In this document: piece by piece, positions 11,954 through 23,649 of the stretch
Numbering within the stretch: position 1 is the first letter of the stretch
How the letters are laid out: every line of letters begins with the position of its first letter
Source of the DNA: Brachionus koreanus
Lineage: Eukaryota; Rotifera; Eurotatoria; Ploima; Brachionidae
Direction: 5' to 3'
Assembly (NCBI GenBank): GCA_016987375.1
Contig: PJRA01000506.1
Coordinates: forward strand, 892,766-956,765
DNA length: 64,000 nt
Position numbers and translations under genes: made by a program
The notes under the pieces: model-generated
Told to the model about the DNA's origin: nothing
The model's database searches: none
What the model saw: only the letters and a program-made list of their open reading frames with translations

Positions 11954-14900
11954 ATGAACATAATTTCAACGAATTCTTTGATTGTGCTATCTCTGCTACT
12001 TAATTTGGTCTTCAGTCGAAGAGAGCAAAAAATTTTCAAAATTAGTAAGTATATTTAATTAGTTTTGTTTTAAAAAAAACCTTAATTCTGCTATATGTTT
12101 AGACTTTTAATTATAATACTTGATAAATTATTGTAATATGTTAGACGTTAGACATTACATTAAATCATGCTTTGAGGGCAAGTTGAAGTTAATGAAGATC
12201 AATTATTTCTTCATATTTTATAAAAAAATTTTAGGATTAATGGATTGCGAATTGAAGTGATATTTGAATTGAACATAAATTTCAACTTGTCGATTCGAGT
12301 TGGACCAGTCACATTTAGAAATTTTCAAATTTATAAGTATTTGTAAATAATTTAACTGAGTTTGATTTTTTAGATTTTGGAGAAACCAAATTCGATTAAT
12401 TAAATAATTATTTTTTGGAAAAAATTAAATTTAGTATAAGAAAATATATTTTTTTTATTTTGATTTATAAATTTTATGATTTAAATTTAATAGTTTTTGT
12501 AATGGGAAACAATGCAAATATCATTTTGAAATTTTGAATTGAATTTAATAATTTTATTTAAATAATCTTTTCTTATGAAGGTTTTTTCTATGATGATTCG
12601 TCTGAAAATATTGAAGATTTGATATCGTACTCAGTTGATGCAGTAAATCGCATTTATCGTCAGTCTAGATTTCAATTAGACTTCAATTCTCACAAAGTAG
12701 ATAAAACTAAGGCCTTTCAATTGATAAGAACATGTAAAAAGTTGAATAAAATTTTTACAATAGTTAATATTTTTTTTTAAGTCTGTGACGAAATTGAGGA
12801 TGGTCGAATAGCAATAATTGCAATTGGAGAAAGTTCGGTATTTAAAATAATCGAATCTATAGCTAGTTCACTGAGTGTTCCATACATTGAAGTTAAATGG
12901 AGCATATTGAGTGAAGAATACTCCATTTTATCGGAAATTATTCAAAATAATGAGAAATTTGTGACAAAATCTAACAAAATAAACATACATCCACCAGCTT
13001 TTAAGTTAATAAAAGCCTATATAGATATTATAGATTTCTATAAATGGGAATATGTTACCATATTATTCCAAGAGTCTACTGGATTAAATAGACTTGACGA
13101 TTTGCTTAAAATTCCAAAAAATTTAAGTGCTTTGAATGAATTTTCAAATCAGAATATTTTGAATAATAAATTCCGTGTAATTGCTAAGCAATTGAGCACT
13201 GATCAATCGCTTTGGTTTAATTTGATAAATGACATAAAGCTAAGTGGATCATCTCATGTGATAGTTGATATTTCAACCAAATATCTTAATAAATTTCTTG
13301 AAATTGTAATTAAATTTTATTTAACTAAAAAGATAATAAATAAATATAAAATCTAAGGCCGATGATGCTGGTTTGATGACAACTTATTTTCATTTTTTGT
13401 TTACAAGCTTAGATCTTGCTGCACTTGAATACACACCATCAGCTAACGTGACAGGATTTCAAATTTTTGAGCCAAATGACTACAATGTTAGAAATATTTT
13501 TGCGGAATTCAACTTGAAAAATTTAGTTTCTCAAAAACCTCTGTTTAAATACATGCCTGTAAATTTTAGATTTTTTGAATTTAAATTTTAGCTAATATAA
13601 GAGTCGATTATTTTATTTAGAGCTCTGCCATTTTCATACACGATGCTATTTGGCTTGTTGCACAAACAATAGATGAGAATAATTTAGTAGACTTTCTGCC
13701 CGAATCACCAGTGATGTCTTGTGACAGTGAGAAGCAATGGTCATATGGAGAAAAAATGATTGAAAATTTAAAAAGCATGAAAATAAATGGACTAAGTGGA
13801 AATATCGAGTTTGACAAATTAACAGGATACAGAAAAAATTTGACTCTTTCAATTGTGGATAGAACTAAAAATGGAGTTGAATTAATTGGTTATTGGAAAG
13901 ATAATAGCCCTAAGCCTATCAGTGTTGTAAGAAGCTATGCTAAAGAAAAAGATCATATTCTAAATAAATTAAATAGGAACTTGATAGTCACCACAAAAAT
14001 AGTTTGACATTTTTTTTGTATATCGTATTTTCTTGTAAATAATTTCTCATATAAGAACAACCTTTTTAATGCAAAAAAAATCTAATCTTTTTTGAATACA
14101 AAGGTCTAATTAAAATGTTTTATTAAAAAAAGATTTTTTTGTCAGTTTGAGTCCTAAATGTTTTGATAAAGAGGAAATTTAATTTATAATTATAATAATT
14201 TGTCGTATAACAATTCTTAACAGAATAATAGGCAAGGTGCTCATTTATTTTCATTTCAGTAGCTTTTTGAGCGATTGGTCCAATTTACATGGACCATAAG
14301 AATATGAAATTTAGTGGGAAATTATTTACAAGAAAATAAGGTAATTGATTGATATATTAAAAAAAAATATTAAAGGAAGCACCATATGTAATGCTAAAAT
14401 CTTCTTTTAATAATGAGACTCTTGAAGGAAATGATAAATATAAAGGTTATTGTGTTGATTTGTTAGTAAAAATCTCAAAAATTTGTGGATTTAATTACAC
14501 AATTAAGCCTGTTGCTGATGGTGTACATGGTACTTTAGTTAATGGAAAATGGAATGGAATAATAAATGAACTCATTGATAAAGTAATATTTATTTTTTTT
14601 AATTTTATCATAAATAGTTTAAATTTATATAAAAATCAATAAGTTTACGCTTTTTATGTTTATTGAAAAAATATTAAATAATTGAAGAGGAAATTTCATT
14701 TTGGTTTTTGCTTTGTTTTTGTTTAAAATGAAGATCATAAATTGAAGATTATCACAGAAATTATAAAAATAATTAATTAACTGTGTAAATTAAAAAATTA
14801 ATTTTATTTAAATATTTTGAGCCAAACAACATAAAATTCAAAATTTTAGAAAATGCAAAATTTTAGAAAAATTTTATCAAAATTATCAATTTATTCGCCT

Positions 14901-16570
14901 ATTTTTCAGTCTTAAAAATTAATGAAATAAAATGAAATTTTCAAACATATAATTTAATTAAATAATAAAATATTTAATTAAAATTTTATTTAGAAAGCGG
15001 ATATTGCTGTAGCAGGTTTGACTATTACATATCAGCGTGAACAAGCTATTGACTTTACAAAACCATTTCTAAATCTTGGAATCAGTATTTTATATAAGCG
15101 ACAACAAAAAATCAATCCCAACATATTTTCTTTTCTATCTCCGTTATCAATCGACATATGGCTTTATATAATAGCAGCATATTTGTGTAAAAAAAAAGCA
15201 TTTGAAAAAAAATTTTTTTTGATTGATTTTTACTTTAAGTTGTCAGTATATTGCTGTTTGTTTTATCAAGATTCTCTCCATACGAATGGAAAAATCCCTA
15301 TCCATGCAAAAAAGAATCTGATGTTGTTGAAAATCAATTTACATTGACGAATAGTTTGTGGTTTACAATCGGTTCATTAATGAAACAAGGAAGTGATATA
15401 AATCCGAAATCTTTTTCAGCTCGAATCCTCACTGGAGTTTGGTGGTTTTTTGCTTTAATAATGATTTCTTCATATACTGCCAATCTAGCGGCTTTTTTAA
15501 CCACTAAAAGACTAAGCTCACCCATTGAAGACGTTGAGGGTCTTTCAAAACAGAGCGAGATCAAATACGGATGCTTAATAGATGGTTCAACCCAGCAGTT
15601 TTTTCGAGAGTCGAAAATTCATACTTATGAACGAATGTGGAATTTTATGAACAGTCAGCCAAATGTTTTTGTCTCATCTACTGAAGAGGGTATTGAGAGA
15701 GTAAAAAAGGGTGGTTTTGCTTATCTTCTGGAATCAACTACCAACGATTATTTGAGACAACGTGATTGTGAGTTGATGCAAGTAGGCGGACTGATTGATA
15801 CAAAAGGATATGGAATCGGCACTCCACCTGGATCACCTTGGAGAGACCAAATTTCCAATGCTATTCTTCAGCTCCAGGAAAAAGGAGATTTACAAGAGCT
15901 ATATACAAAATGGTGGGAAAAGGAGAGCAAGAATCCAAACGATAAATGTGAGAAAATTGATGACAAAAAAAAAGATTCAGCGAATGAATTAAGTATGGAA
16001 AATGTCGGAGGAGTTTTTGTTGTTTTATTTGTTGGTTTGATCCTATCTTTTATTGTCGCAATTTTGGAATTTTACTTCAAAACTAGGAACCATTCAAAGA
16101 ATCATAGTTTACCAGAAAAAATTATTAGCCGTCTTAAAGTTGCATGTTGTCACCATAAACATATAAGGCGATCTTCTTCTTTAAAAAATTTAGATTTAAA
16201 TAATGAAATTAGATTAGTGGCGCCTAGTGAAAATGGTAATTATTCAAGACAAATTATGAACATGAGAAAAAAAAGACCGGAAAATTTGTTTAATAAAAAT
16301 ACTTTATTAGTTGGAAAACTTTCCAACTCAATGGATTTTGATCAGCCAAATGTTTTTGAAAAAAATTTTCCAAAAAAGTCTAAAAGTTTATTTTTTCAAG
16401 ATTTTAATAGTATTTTGGCAAGTAATAAAAAGTATCATTATTCGTTCGTAAATAAACCTGCGTACAGACTCGAAAACCATAATTTGAAGAGAAAATTGAG
16501 TCCAGTTCACTTGAACGAAATAAATACTGAGGTTTTAAAATTTGGAGATAATAATTTTTCAGGTTTTTAG
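11954..16570 (+). CDS. kainate-type ionotropic glutamate receptor, copy 2 (Lys at the Q/R site)
   Basis: Exons: 11954-12044, 12581-12733, 12782-13305, 13358-13558, 13621-14001, 14376-14582, 14994-15186, 15240-16570; 1026 residues. The architecture is that of copy 1: signal peptide, amino-terminal domain, S1 ([18 protein letters not shown]), M1 ([11 protein letters not shown]), M2 ([14 protein letters not shown]), M3 ([11 protein letters not shown]), S2 ([16 protein letters not shown]), M4 and a cytoplasmic tail. Extra introns split the amino-terminal domain at 13306-13357 and S1 at 14583-14993. Conversely, everything from M1 to the stop is one 1331-nt exon, so the exon pair of copy 1 has no counterpart here. 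The tail is about 160 residues, longer than in copy 1. The residue after M in M2 is Lys instead of Gln. It probably heteromerises with copy 1. An AATAAA lies about 20 bp after the stop. Confidence 0.92.
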
Positions 16571-17345
16571 TTTCATTTTAAATTTTTTAAATAAATTTTT
16601 ATTAAAAAAAAAACAATTTTTTTTTATTTAATTTAAAAAATCTAAAAGTTAAATAATTTAAACTTATAAAACACCTGAATGCTCATTGATCTAATTTTAT
16701 CATTTTTTGATCCTTTTTTACTTGGAAATTTTAGATTCAAAATTAGAATTAATTTTTCATGAAATTTGAATTATTAAGTTATCACAGAAAATTAAATTAA
16801 TTTGCATATGAAGTTTCAGAAAATGAAATAATAGAAGATTTTCACTATGATTTAAATGTAAAAATGGTGAGTTTAAGTTAAGCCTCATGGTTTTGTGAAT
16901 AAGTTGGACATAGATGTAAATAGTGTTTAGGTGACTTAAGTTAAATTCAAATTTCAAAATTGAATATAAATATGTGAATATGTAAATAAACTTTTTGTTT
17001 TTTATTTTTATTATGAAAGCAAACCTAAGATTGCGCTTGTGGTTGCTACATCACACTCTTGTTGCATCAGGATTTTTGTCTTTTTACTCATTCTAATAAG
17101 ACAAAGTAAATACAGTTAAATCATTAGAATTTTTTTAATTATTCCACAAGCGTTTAAAGTCTGGAAAAAGTTTATTTTATTTTAAAAGAAAAATCTTAAA
17201 TTAAACTTTCATTGTTGTACACATTAATATTTTACTCAATATTCTTTTCATGTTTTAAGGAACCAAATTTGATAAATATTAAATAAGTTCATAAAATCTG
17301 AAATTTATTAAAAGAAAAATAACTAAAATATTAGTTTATTTTAAT
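16571..17345. other. convergent intergenic region
   Basis: This lies between the stop of receptor copy 2 (+) and the stop of the first CHP-like gene (-), so it should contain both 3'UTRs. It is AT-rich and I see nothing else in it. Confidence 0.5.
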
Positions 17346-17912
17346 CTAAGACAAAAATTTCATACTCATTTTTTCATCAATATCAATCTTTTTTAAACAA
17401 TCACAAAATTTTTCGAATGAAATTCCTTCATTCACTGGCAAGCCCAGCTCAATTATTGTTCTATCTGCAATAGCGTTTAATTGATCATCTGGCAAATTAT
17501 CTCCAACAATCATTTGTAATATTGATAATAATTCAATTTGGCTAATGGAATTATCTTTATCGCGATCGTACATGTCAAAAATAAACCTAAGCTTATTTTC
17601 TAGCGAATTTGGACCATTCGAATTATGTGATTTACGACGAAAAATTGCCAAAACATTTACAAATTGCCTAAAGTTTAACTGGCCATTTTCACCATAATCA
17701 CTAACTAATACATCGATAATTCGATCTCGAACAGGATTATACAATTCTGGAATTGACGATAAATCTTCTCTTCGTAAATATCCTAAATTATCTTTATCCA
17801 AACTATTGAATCTGCTAAACAAACGTTTTATCTGACTGTGCGAAAATCCGGTTTCTTTACAAATATTTTCTATTTCAGTTGAATCTATGGTTATACTATG
17901 AGAAGAACCCAT
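17346..17912 (-). CDS. CHP1: CHP1-like calcineurin B homologous protein, copy with degenerate EF4
   Basis: A 188-residue, uninterrupted frame. I start at the internal ATG giving MGSSHS rather than the upstream in-frame ATG at 17951, because a Gly-2 myristoylation start is conserved in CHP/calcineurin B proteins. Sequence support includes KETGFSHSQIKRLFSRF near residue 20, the C-terminal DEKMSMKFL (DVEQKMSIRFLH in the vertebrate family) and an EF3 loop DRDKDNSISQIE. CHP proteins are regulatory subunits of Na+/H+ exchangers. EF4 reads GLPVNEGISFEK, so it has lost all three acidic ligands and the final Glu, unlike the paralogue at 20000. No intron is seen. Confidence 0.88.
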   Translation of the reverse strand: MGSSHSITIDSTEIENICKETGFSHSQIKRLFSRFNSLDKDNLGYLRREDLSSIPELYNPVRDRIIDVLVSDYGENGQLNFRQFVNVLAIFRRKSHNSNGPNSLENKLRFIFDMYDRDKDNSISQIELLSILQMIVGDNLPDDQLNAIADRTIIELGLPVNEGISFEKFCDCLKKIDIDEKMSMKFLS

Positions 17913-19999
17913 CTTTCTAAATAAAGGTCTTTTTTTAAATTTTTTTCGCATACATCTTATAATGCTTCTGAAAATTATTTTTTTTTAAATATATTTAAAA
18001 ATTTTTCTTTAAATTCAAAATTTATTATTAAACTACGGCTTTTAGTGTTTCATGCGGATCTAAACGCGTGATTATGCTATTAGTGCATGCGCTATTATTT
18101 AACACCCTTAAAGCATGTGTGAGATGTAATTTGGTGCATGATCCAAAGGCGTTTTTTAACTTGTATTGTAGCATAATCGAACGAGGTAATACTTGAATTA
18201 AAAAAAAGTAAATTTTTTTCAAAAGAAAATTTGAAAAAAGAAAATAAGCAGGTATTTTCTTAGATTCTTACCTAAAATATCTGATCAAAAAATATCACAA
18301 CTTTAAAGAAAATTAGTATTATTCTTTTTTTTTTCTTTTGGAACTTAAATATACCTAAATTTAATCTTTTTTTTCTTTTTTCTTTTTTTTTTGCCAAAAA
18401 TGTCTTAATGTACATGCTGATAATATATAATTAAAATCATGAATTTGAACAAAATATATATATATTTGTGGAATAATCCGGAATAGAAAGAAAAAAGAAA
18501 AGAAAATTTTTAATTAGTTAAAATATAAATACCAAATTAAGAAATTTAAATGAAATTATTCGATTCATTTGGTTGATAATAACTATACAATACAATTAAG
18601 AAGAAATTTTCTTATTAAGAAATATTAATTTATTGGGAGTAAAAAAATCAAAAAGAAAAATTTGAATTTGAATTAAAATTTGAAATTAACTTTAATTTTT
18701 TTCCATCTTTTAATCTATCGTAAATATTTGTATTAAAATGCCGGACAAACTGCTTTGTTGATGCTTTTTTTTGAAGCATCGATTTTTGTGAGGTGTTAAC
18801 AGACAAATATTTACGGTGTTTTTAAATTTAGTTCTAATACCATAAATTTACTAATTAGAAAATTTTTTATTACAATCAAATATGCTGTTTATAATAAAAA
18901 ACAAAATTAAAAATACATTTTCATAAAAGACTACACTGTAGAATTATGCCTAGTAACTTTTTTAATTCAAAATAATTTTTTTAAATTTTGAAAATATTAG
19001 ATTATTTATACAATGTTGAACTTAAACTAAAATTGAATCGACAAATCTAGAATTTTTATTTAAAATGGAGTTAAATGAAATTAAAATCTTAGTTATTTAA
19101 TAGACAACAAAATCACGAAAGACAAGAAACTGGTTAAGAGAAAACTTATATAAAATCGAGAATGCTTGAATTTTAATTGCCTGTAATAAATGATATCTTA
19201 GTAAAATAGTTTTAAAAACCGCGTATGATAACCATTTTTATGATAAATAAAGTTTGCTTTAAGCATAGTTTGCTAAATGCATTGACCTAAAACGAGCTTT
19301 TTTCTTTGCTTACTTAACTTAGATTCGACAAATTATGATTTCTAGCTAAATTCAATATTCTAGTCTTGAGGTTTGTTAAACTCAAATAAAGCATATAGCT
19401 AAATAGCTAGAAATTAAGCATAATTTGTTTACCAAGGCAAACACTTAGAAAATTTAATGTTTTACTTTACCAAAAATTAAGCATGTTCGTTTTCCTACTG
19501 AGAGAAACAAAAGCCTAAGAAAAAAAAACAAATTTGTTATTTGCACTCATGTCTTAATTATGCTTTTTTAATAATTTTTTTCAATCATTAAAAATGAGCT
19601 TGATAAAAAAAGTTTGAAAAAAATTATTAAAAGGGATTAGCTAGAACTGGTTCGAAAGAATAATTTTATTTTAACCTTTAATTTTGTTTAAGCTATAACA
19701 AAAAGTTAGAATTAATCGGTAATAATAATATTTTAATGACTAATTTCAAAATTTCTGCATTAAAATTAAAAAATTTTTATAAAACTGTTTTTATTTTTTT
19801 TATTAGATTTAATAATAAGTAATTTATTCATAGCCTAATGTTTCTTAAATGATTTTATTTATTGATTAAAAAAATTTAATAAAATCAAATTGAATCAAAA
19901 AATAATTTATTTAAAAACAAATTTAATTAATGACTAGCTGTAACCATAAAATGATTTTTCTATTAGCACTTGGAAAAATATCGCTTTTAATAAGATTAT
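17913..19999. other. intergenic region between the two CHP-like genes
   Basis: About 2.1 kb of AT-rich DNA. It contains a less AT-rich hairpin-bearing island at about 18030-18200, listed separately, and a short (TA)n run near 18454-18466. No convincing gene is visible in the remainder. Confidence 0.5.
18033..18190. repeat. GC-richer island with inverted and direct repeats upstream of the first CHP-like gene
   Basis: This stands out by composition. GATTATGCTA at 18070-18079 is perfectly inverted as TAGCATAATC at 18169-18178. A second similarity is direct: GGATCTAAACGCG at 18056-18068 resembles TGATCCAAAGGCG near 18139-18151. Several GCATG cores occur (TGCATGCGC, GCATGTG, TGCATGATC). It could be promoter or 5'UTR of the CHP-like gene, a small foldback element or a structured RNA. 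The sequence does not decide. Confidence 0.4.
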
Positions 20000-20557
20000 T
20001 TATGTCAAAAATTTCATGCTCATTTTTTCGTCAACATCAATTTTTTTCAATGTTTCGCAGAATTCCTCAAATGTAATAACTAGATCACCATTTTCATCAA
20101 GTTCAGTGATTGTTCTTTCAGCAATGGCGTTCATTTGTTCTTCTGGAATATTTGAACCCACAAGCATTTTCAAAATACCCAACAGTTCACCCTTATTTAT
20201 TTTATTGTCTTTGTCTCGGTCATAAATACCAAACAAAAATTTGAGCTTATTGTCTTTACTAGAATCATTCTTTTCTCGTCTAAAAGTAGAAAAAACTTTG
20301 GCAAATTGTCTAAAATTTAACTTTCCATCTTTTCCGTGATCGTCTATTAAAACTTCAATTATTCGATCACATAATGGGTTTACATGCAATTCTGGGATTC
20401 GTAGAAGATCCTGTCTACTCAAATATCCAGCATTATCTTTGTCCAATGTCGTAAAACGATTGTACAAACGTTTTATTTGATTTGGAGAAAATCCCGTTTC
20501 GTTTGCGATGGTATTTATTTCTTCTTTTTGAAGCAGAATAGAAGAATTTGATCCCAT
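20000..20557 (-). CDS. CHP1: CHP1-like calcineurin B homologous protein, canonical copy
   Basis: 185 residues, intronless, starting MGSNSS with a myristoylatable Gly-2. It contains NETGFSPNQIKRLYNRF, LSRQDLLRIPEL and NPLCDRIIEV as in CHP1. The EF3 loop is DRDKDNKINKGE and the EF4 loop DENGDLVITFEE; both keep acidic residues at positions 1, 3 or 5 and the final Glu, so two calcium sites are likely, as in vertebrate CHP1. It ends DEKMSMKFLT. Known role of the family: an essential myristoylated cofactor of plasma-membrane Na+/H+ exchangers. It lies in tandem, same strand, 2.1 kb from the degenerate copy. Confidence 0.9.
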   Translation of the reverse strand: MGSNSSILLQKEEINTIANETGFSPNQIKRLYNRFTTLDKDNAGYLSRQDLLRIPELHVNPLCDRIIEVLIDDHGKDGKLNFRQFAKVFSTFRREKNDSSKDNKLKFLFGIYDRDKDNKINKGELLGILKMLVGSNIPEEQMNAIAERTITELDENGDLVITFEEFCETLKKIDVDEKMSMKFLT

Positions 20558-21379
20558 TCTTAACCTATAAAGTTAAATTAATTAAATATTTAATGATTTA
20601 AAATAAAAAGATCGTAAAATATCTATTTTCTAAATGTTTGCTTGATTAAATAATTTATTTAGTGATTTAAACATTGCAAATTTATTTTAATTTTATTGTT
20701 ATTCTAGATTTTTAATTTATGGATAAATTTTAATAATTTATTTGATATTCTTTATTTGTTCAAGTTGAATTTAAAAAAAAAAACTTGGCATATAAAAAGA
20801 AACATTATCAAAAAATCAAAACTATAGAAATATCACTAAACGAATGAAATTATTTTATGATGTTCTTGTTTTTGTAATGTGATTCTATTTTAGATAAAGT
20901 GGTCTTATAAATCTAATATTTTGATTGATTTATTTTTTATGTTAAAATTTGTAAAATTCATACATTGTCAAAAACATTTGCATGTAAAAATGACTATTTT
21001 CTTTTTTGTCAGTGATAAACGGTTTGAAAAACTCTTTTCACTAACCAAGTGTTTATGATCCTGTGTTATTATCATCTTTCAATTCATTTTTACGACAAAA
21101 TCTCTTTTAAATCTCAATTTTATTTTAGAGAATAAAATCTCTAAAATTTATTTAATTATAATTTGTTTGTTTTAAATGATTATGGAAGTTGTAAATATTA
21201 ATGAATTAAAATGATTCTTCTATTGTATAGACTACTGATATACTAGCTATTTTTTTTTAAAATCCAATTATTTATCCACACTTTAATTATAAAGAAAAGC
21301 ATTATGAATTTAATGTAAGCTTTAAGAAAACGAATTTGTCTTATTTGTGAATCATTGAATAAATTTATTCTTTTATTCT
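20558..21379. other. AT-rich intergenic region
   Basis: Upstream of the canonical CHP-like gene and ending at the trinucleotide tail of the LINE. AT-rich; no ORF or RNA gene that I can support. Confidence 0.5.
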
Positions 21380-21555
21380 AGTAGTAGTAGCAGTAGTAGT
21401 ATATACTGCGACCCTATCGGGTTAAGCTTCTTCGAAGCTATGGCAGTAAATTAGACTGTTTCTTCAGCCATTTGTCTATGTTAATTTTGAAGTTATTAAC
21501 TGATACAGAATTGATGACGTACTGAGGGAGACCATTCCAAACATTAACTTTTCGG

Positions 21556-21825
21556 GGTTTTGTGAAATTTAGTACAATTGAACAGAACAAAATGTTAAAA
21601 ATTCTTATAACTTCTCTCTCAAAAGTCAAAAGCAAGTTCTGTAAATGCAACATGGTGCAACNNNNNNNNNNNNNNNNNNNNNNNNNNNNNNNNNGGTGCA
21701 ACTAAGTATGTTGCAGTTTATTGCACTTACAGAACTAATTATAAGCCTTCAGAAAAAAAGTTATTAGATATTTTAGCATTTTTTTTTGTTCTAATTGTTT
21801 AATTTGCATTAAATTTCACAAAACC
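21556..21825. mobile_element. foldback MITE with 9-bp target-site duplication, nested in the LINE
   Basis: The ends are inverted repeats: GGTTTTGTGAAATTT at 21556-21570 and AAATTTCACAAAACC at 21811-21825. Imperfect inverted similarity extends inward (for example TTCTGTAAATGCAA against TTCTGTAAGTGCAA on the other arm). It is flanked by ACTTTTCGG (21547-21555) and ACTTTTTGG (21826-21834), an 8/9 target duplication. Removing the element plus one duplication rejoins the LINE frame as LTDQKVNVWNGLP. It has no coding capacity. A 9-bp duplication with long inverted repeats suggests a Mutator-like origin, but that class assignment is inference. Confidence 0.8.
21662..21694. other. assembly gap of 33 N
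   Basis: Thirty-three undetermined bases in the centre of the foldback MITE, bordered on both sides by GGTGCAAC. A hairpin-forming element, or a short tandem repeat of that octamer, is a likely reason for the gap. The true length may differ from 33. Confidence 0.95.
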
Positions 21826-22640
21826 ACTTTTTGGTCTGTTAAGAAATTATATCGTTGCATACAATTTTTCGCATCTTCTCTAACGATACACGTGTTATGT
21901 CCTTTTAAGTTGTAAGAGTGATTTCTAGAAAAATTAATACCATTTTCAAAATTGATAGTTTCATATCTGTTGATAATTTTAAACAGTTGGATTAAGTCAC
22001 CTCTCATCCGCCTTATTTAAGATTAGTAAGGTTGAACATTTCCAGTCTTTTCGAGTAGTCATATTTCCGAAGTGAAGGGATTATTCTTCTCGCTCTTCTT
22101 TGGATCTTCTCGATTTCAGAAATGTCTTTTTCAAGGAACGGAAACCATCAACTAATGGCAAACTCTAAATGAGGTCTAACCAATGCTGCATAGAGCATTC
22201 TCAATGTATCAATATTCAACTTCTTGAAACTCTTAGCGATCATACCCAAAATACGGTTTCCACGACTAGTACAATATTTTACTTGGTTAATCCACTTTAA
22301 GTCACTTTCAATATAAACACCCAGATCTTTTTCAAGATTTGTTTTAGATAAATTCTTCGTTCCGTATCTACTAAATATTGTATAATTAAACAAAGGATTT
22401 TTTGAGCCAACATGCATTACACCGCATTTTTCAATATTTAAATCCAACAACAAATTAAGTGACCAGCTTGAAATAAAGTCAATATCTTTTTGAAGCACAA
22501 GATAGTCTTGTAAACTCTTAAATATAGAAAAAAATTTTGTAACATCGGCATATTTTTCACATTTATTAACACACCAATCGAAAGGTCATTTGTGAATATT
22601 AAAAATAAAAGTGGTCCCAATAAAATTTAAAAATAGTTTT

Positions 22641-23649
22641 AAGTAACAAACTCATTGTAGATTTGTAGATTATTTTTGGATAAATATAGGAAAAAAATTT
22701 GATTTTTTTTTCAATTTCTAATAGAGAAAGTAATATAAAGTGGAATGAAAACATAATACTTAATAAAAGGTTAAAGATTTAAAAAAACTAAGATGTTCAT
22801 TATTATTTTAGTTTAATTTATTGAATAAATATAAATAGTAGATTACAGTACAGTTGTGCTCATTAATTTTCTGTTTCTAGTCTCTTCTTCTTTGTCTTAT
22901 TTCGTCCCATGCAATATATGGTTATTTTAAGCGTACCAAACATGGCCTGGGAAGTGATAGTGCAAAGCTTTTATAACAATAATAATAAATAAAAAAGCTA
23001 TAATGTGGTTATTTTCGTTCGGATTTGCAACAGTCTGTTTGAATCGAAGCACACACATAAGTAAGATAGGGAAAATTTCCAAAATTAATAATAAATTTTT
23101 TGGCGCTAAAAAAAATATATTATGACGTTCACGATATTTCAATTTACTGTTTAAAACTTATTAATAAATTTATTTAACTTTGATCAAAGATTTTTTTCAT
23201 TCCTGTTATATTTTAATTTTAAAAATTAAACTGTATTGCCTTTTAATGCATTAAATTTCTAGTTTAACCGAATCATTTTAAATTGGATATTAAAAAAATT
23301 AAATAATTTTGACCAAATTAAATTCTAAAAAAAAAACTTTAATCTTAGCATTTTTAAAAAATTCCTTACTTTTTTTAAAAATAGGAAAACAATTTACTAA
23401 AATTGATTATAACTTAGCTTTACATGACGCAAAAATTTACAACTGTGTATTATTTTTTTTCTTTAAAGCTATTCATTTGATTTTTAATCAAGAATGTTTT
23501 CATTTTATTTTAAAACTAATTTTAAAATTATAAAAAATTAATTTATATTATATTAAAGAAATATTTAAATAAAAAGTTTCAACAAATCTAAGTCTAAAAT
23601 AAAATAATTTCTTTTTAGTTAAAAAAAATTTTCACAACACCAAAGCGAT
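22641..23649. other. AT-rich intergenic region
   Basis: Between the LINE and the divergent sulfotransferase gene. A 71-codon minus-strand frame at 22927-23142 has no recognisable motif or supporting context, so I do not call it. Nothing else is seen. Confidence 0.5.

Larger units (their letters stand above)
21380..22640 (-). mobile_element. 5'-truncated Jockey/CR1-like LINE, degenerate, with 3' hairpin and trinucleotide tail
   Basis: On the minus strand the element begins abruptly within the RT palm at GPLLFLIFTNDL (22620). It continues through KYADVTKFF, where the catalytic YADD has become YADV. It then shows LEKDLGVYIESDLKW, TLRMLYAALVRPHLEFA, RRARRIIPSLRKY, and ends VNVWNGLPQYVINSVSVNNF with a stop at 21438. 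The short 3'UTR carries potential hairpins (AGCTTC-TTC-GAAGCT; CCC-GATA-GGG) and ends in a (TAC/TGC)n tail at 21380-21402, typical of non-LTR 3' ends. Frameshifts and stops make it inactive. A foldback MITE interrupts it at 21556-21825. Confidence 0.85.

Noticed and set aside
18028..18222. Minus-strand 64-codon ORF over the GC-richer island.
   Set aside because: No recognisable domain. The repeats in the island explain the open frame better than a gene does, though this is not certain.
22927..23142. Minus-strand 71-codon hydrophobic ORF.
   Set aside because: No homology that I recognise, no splice context and AT-driven F/I/L/N composition.
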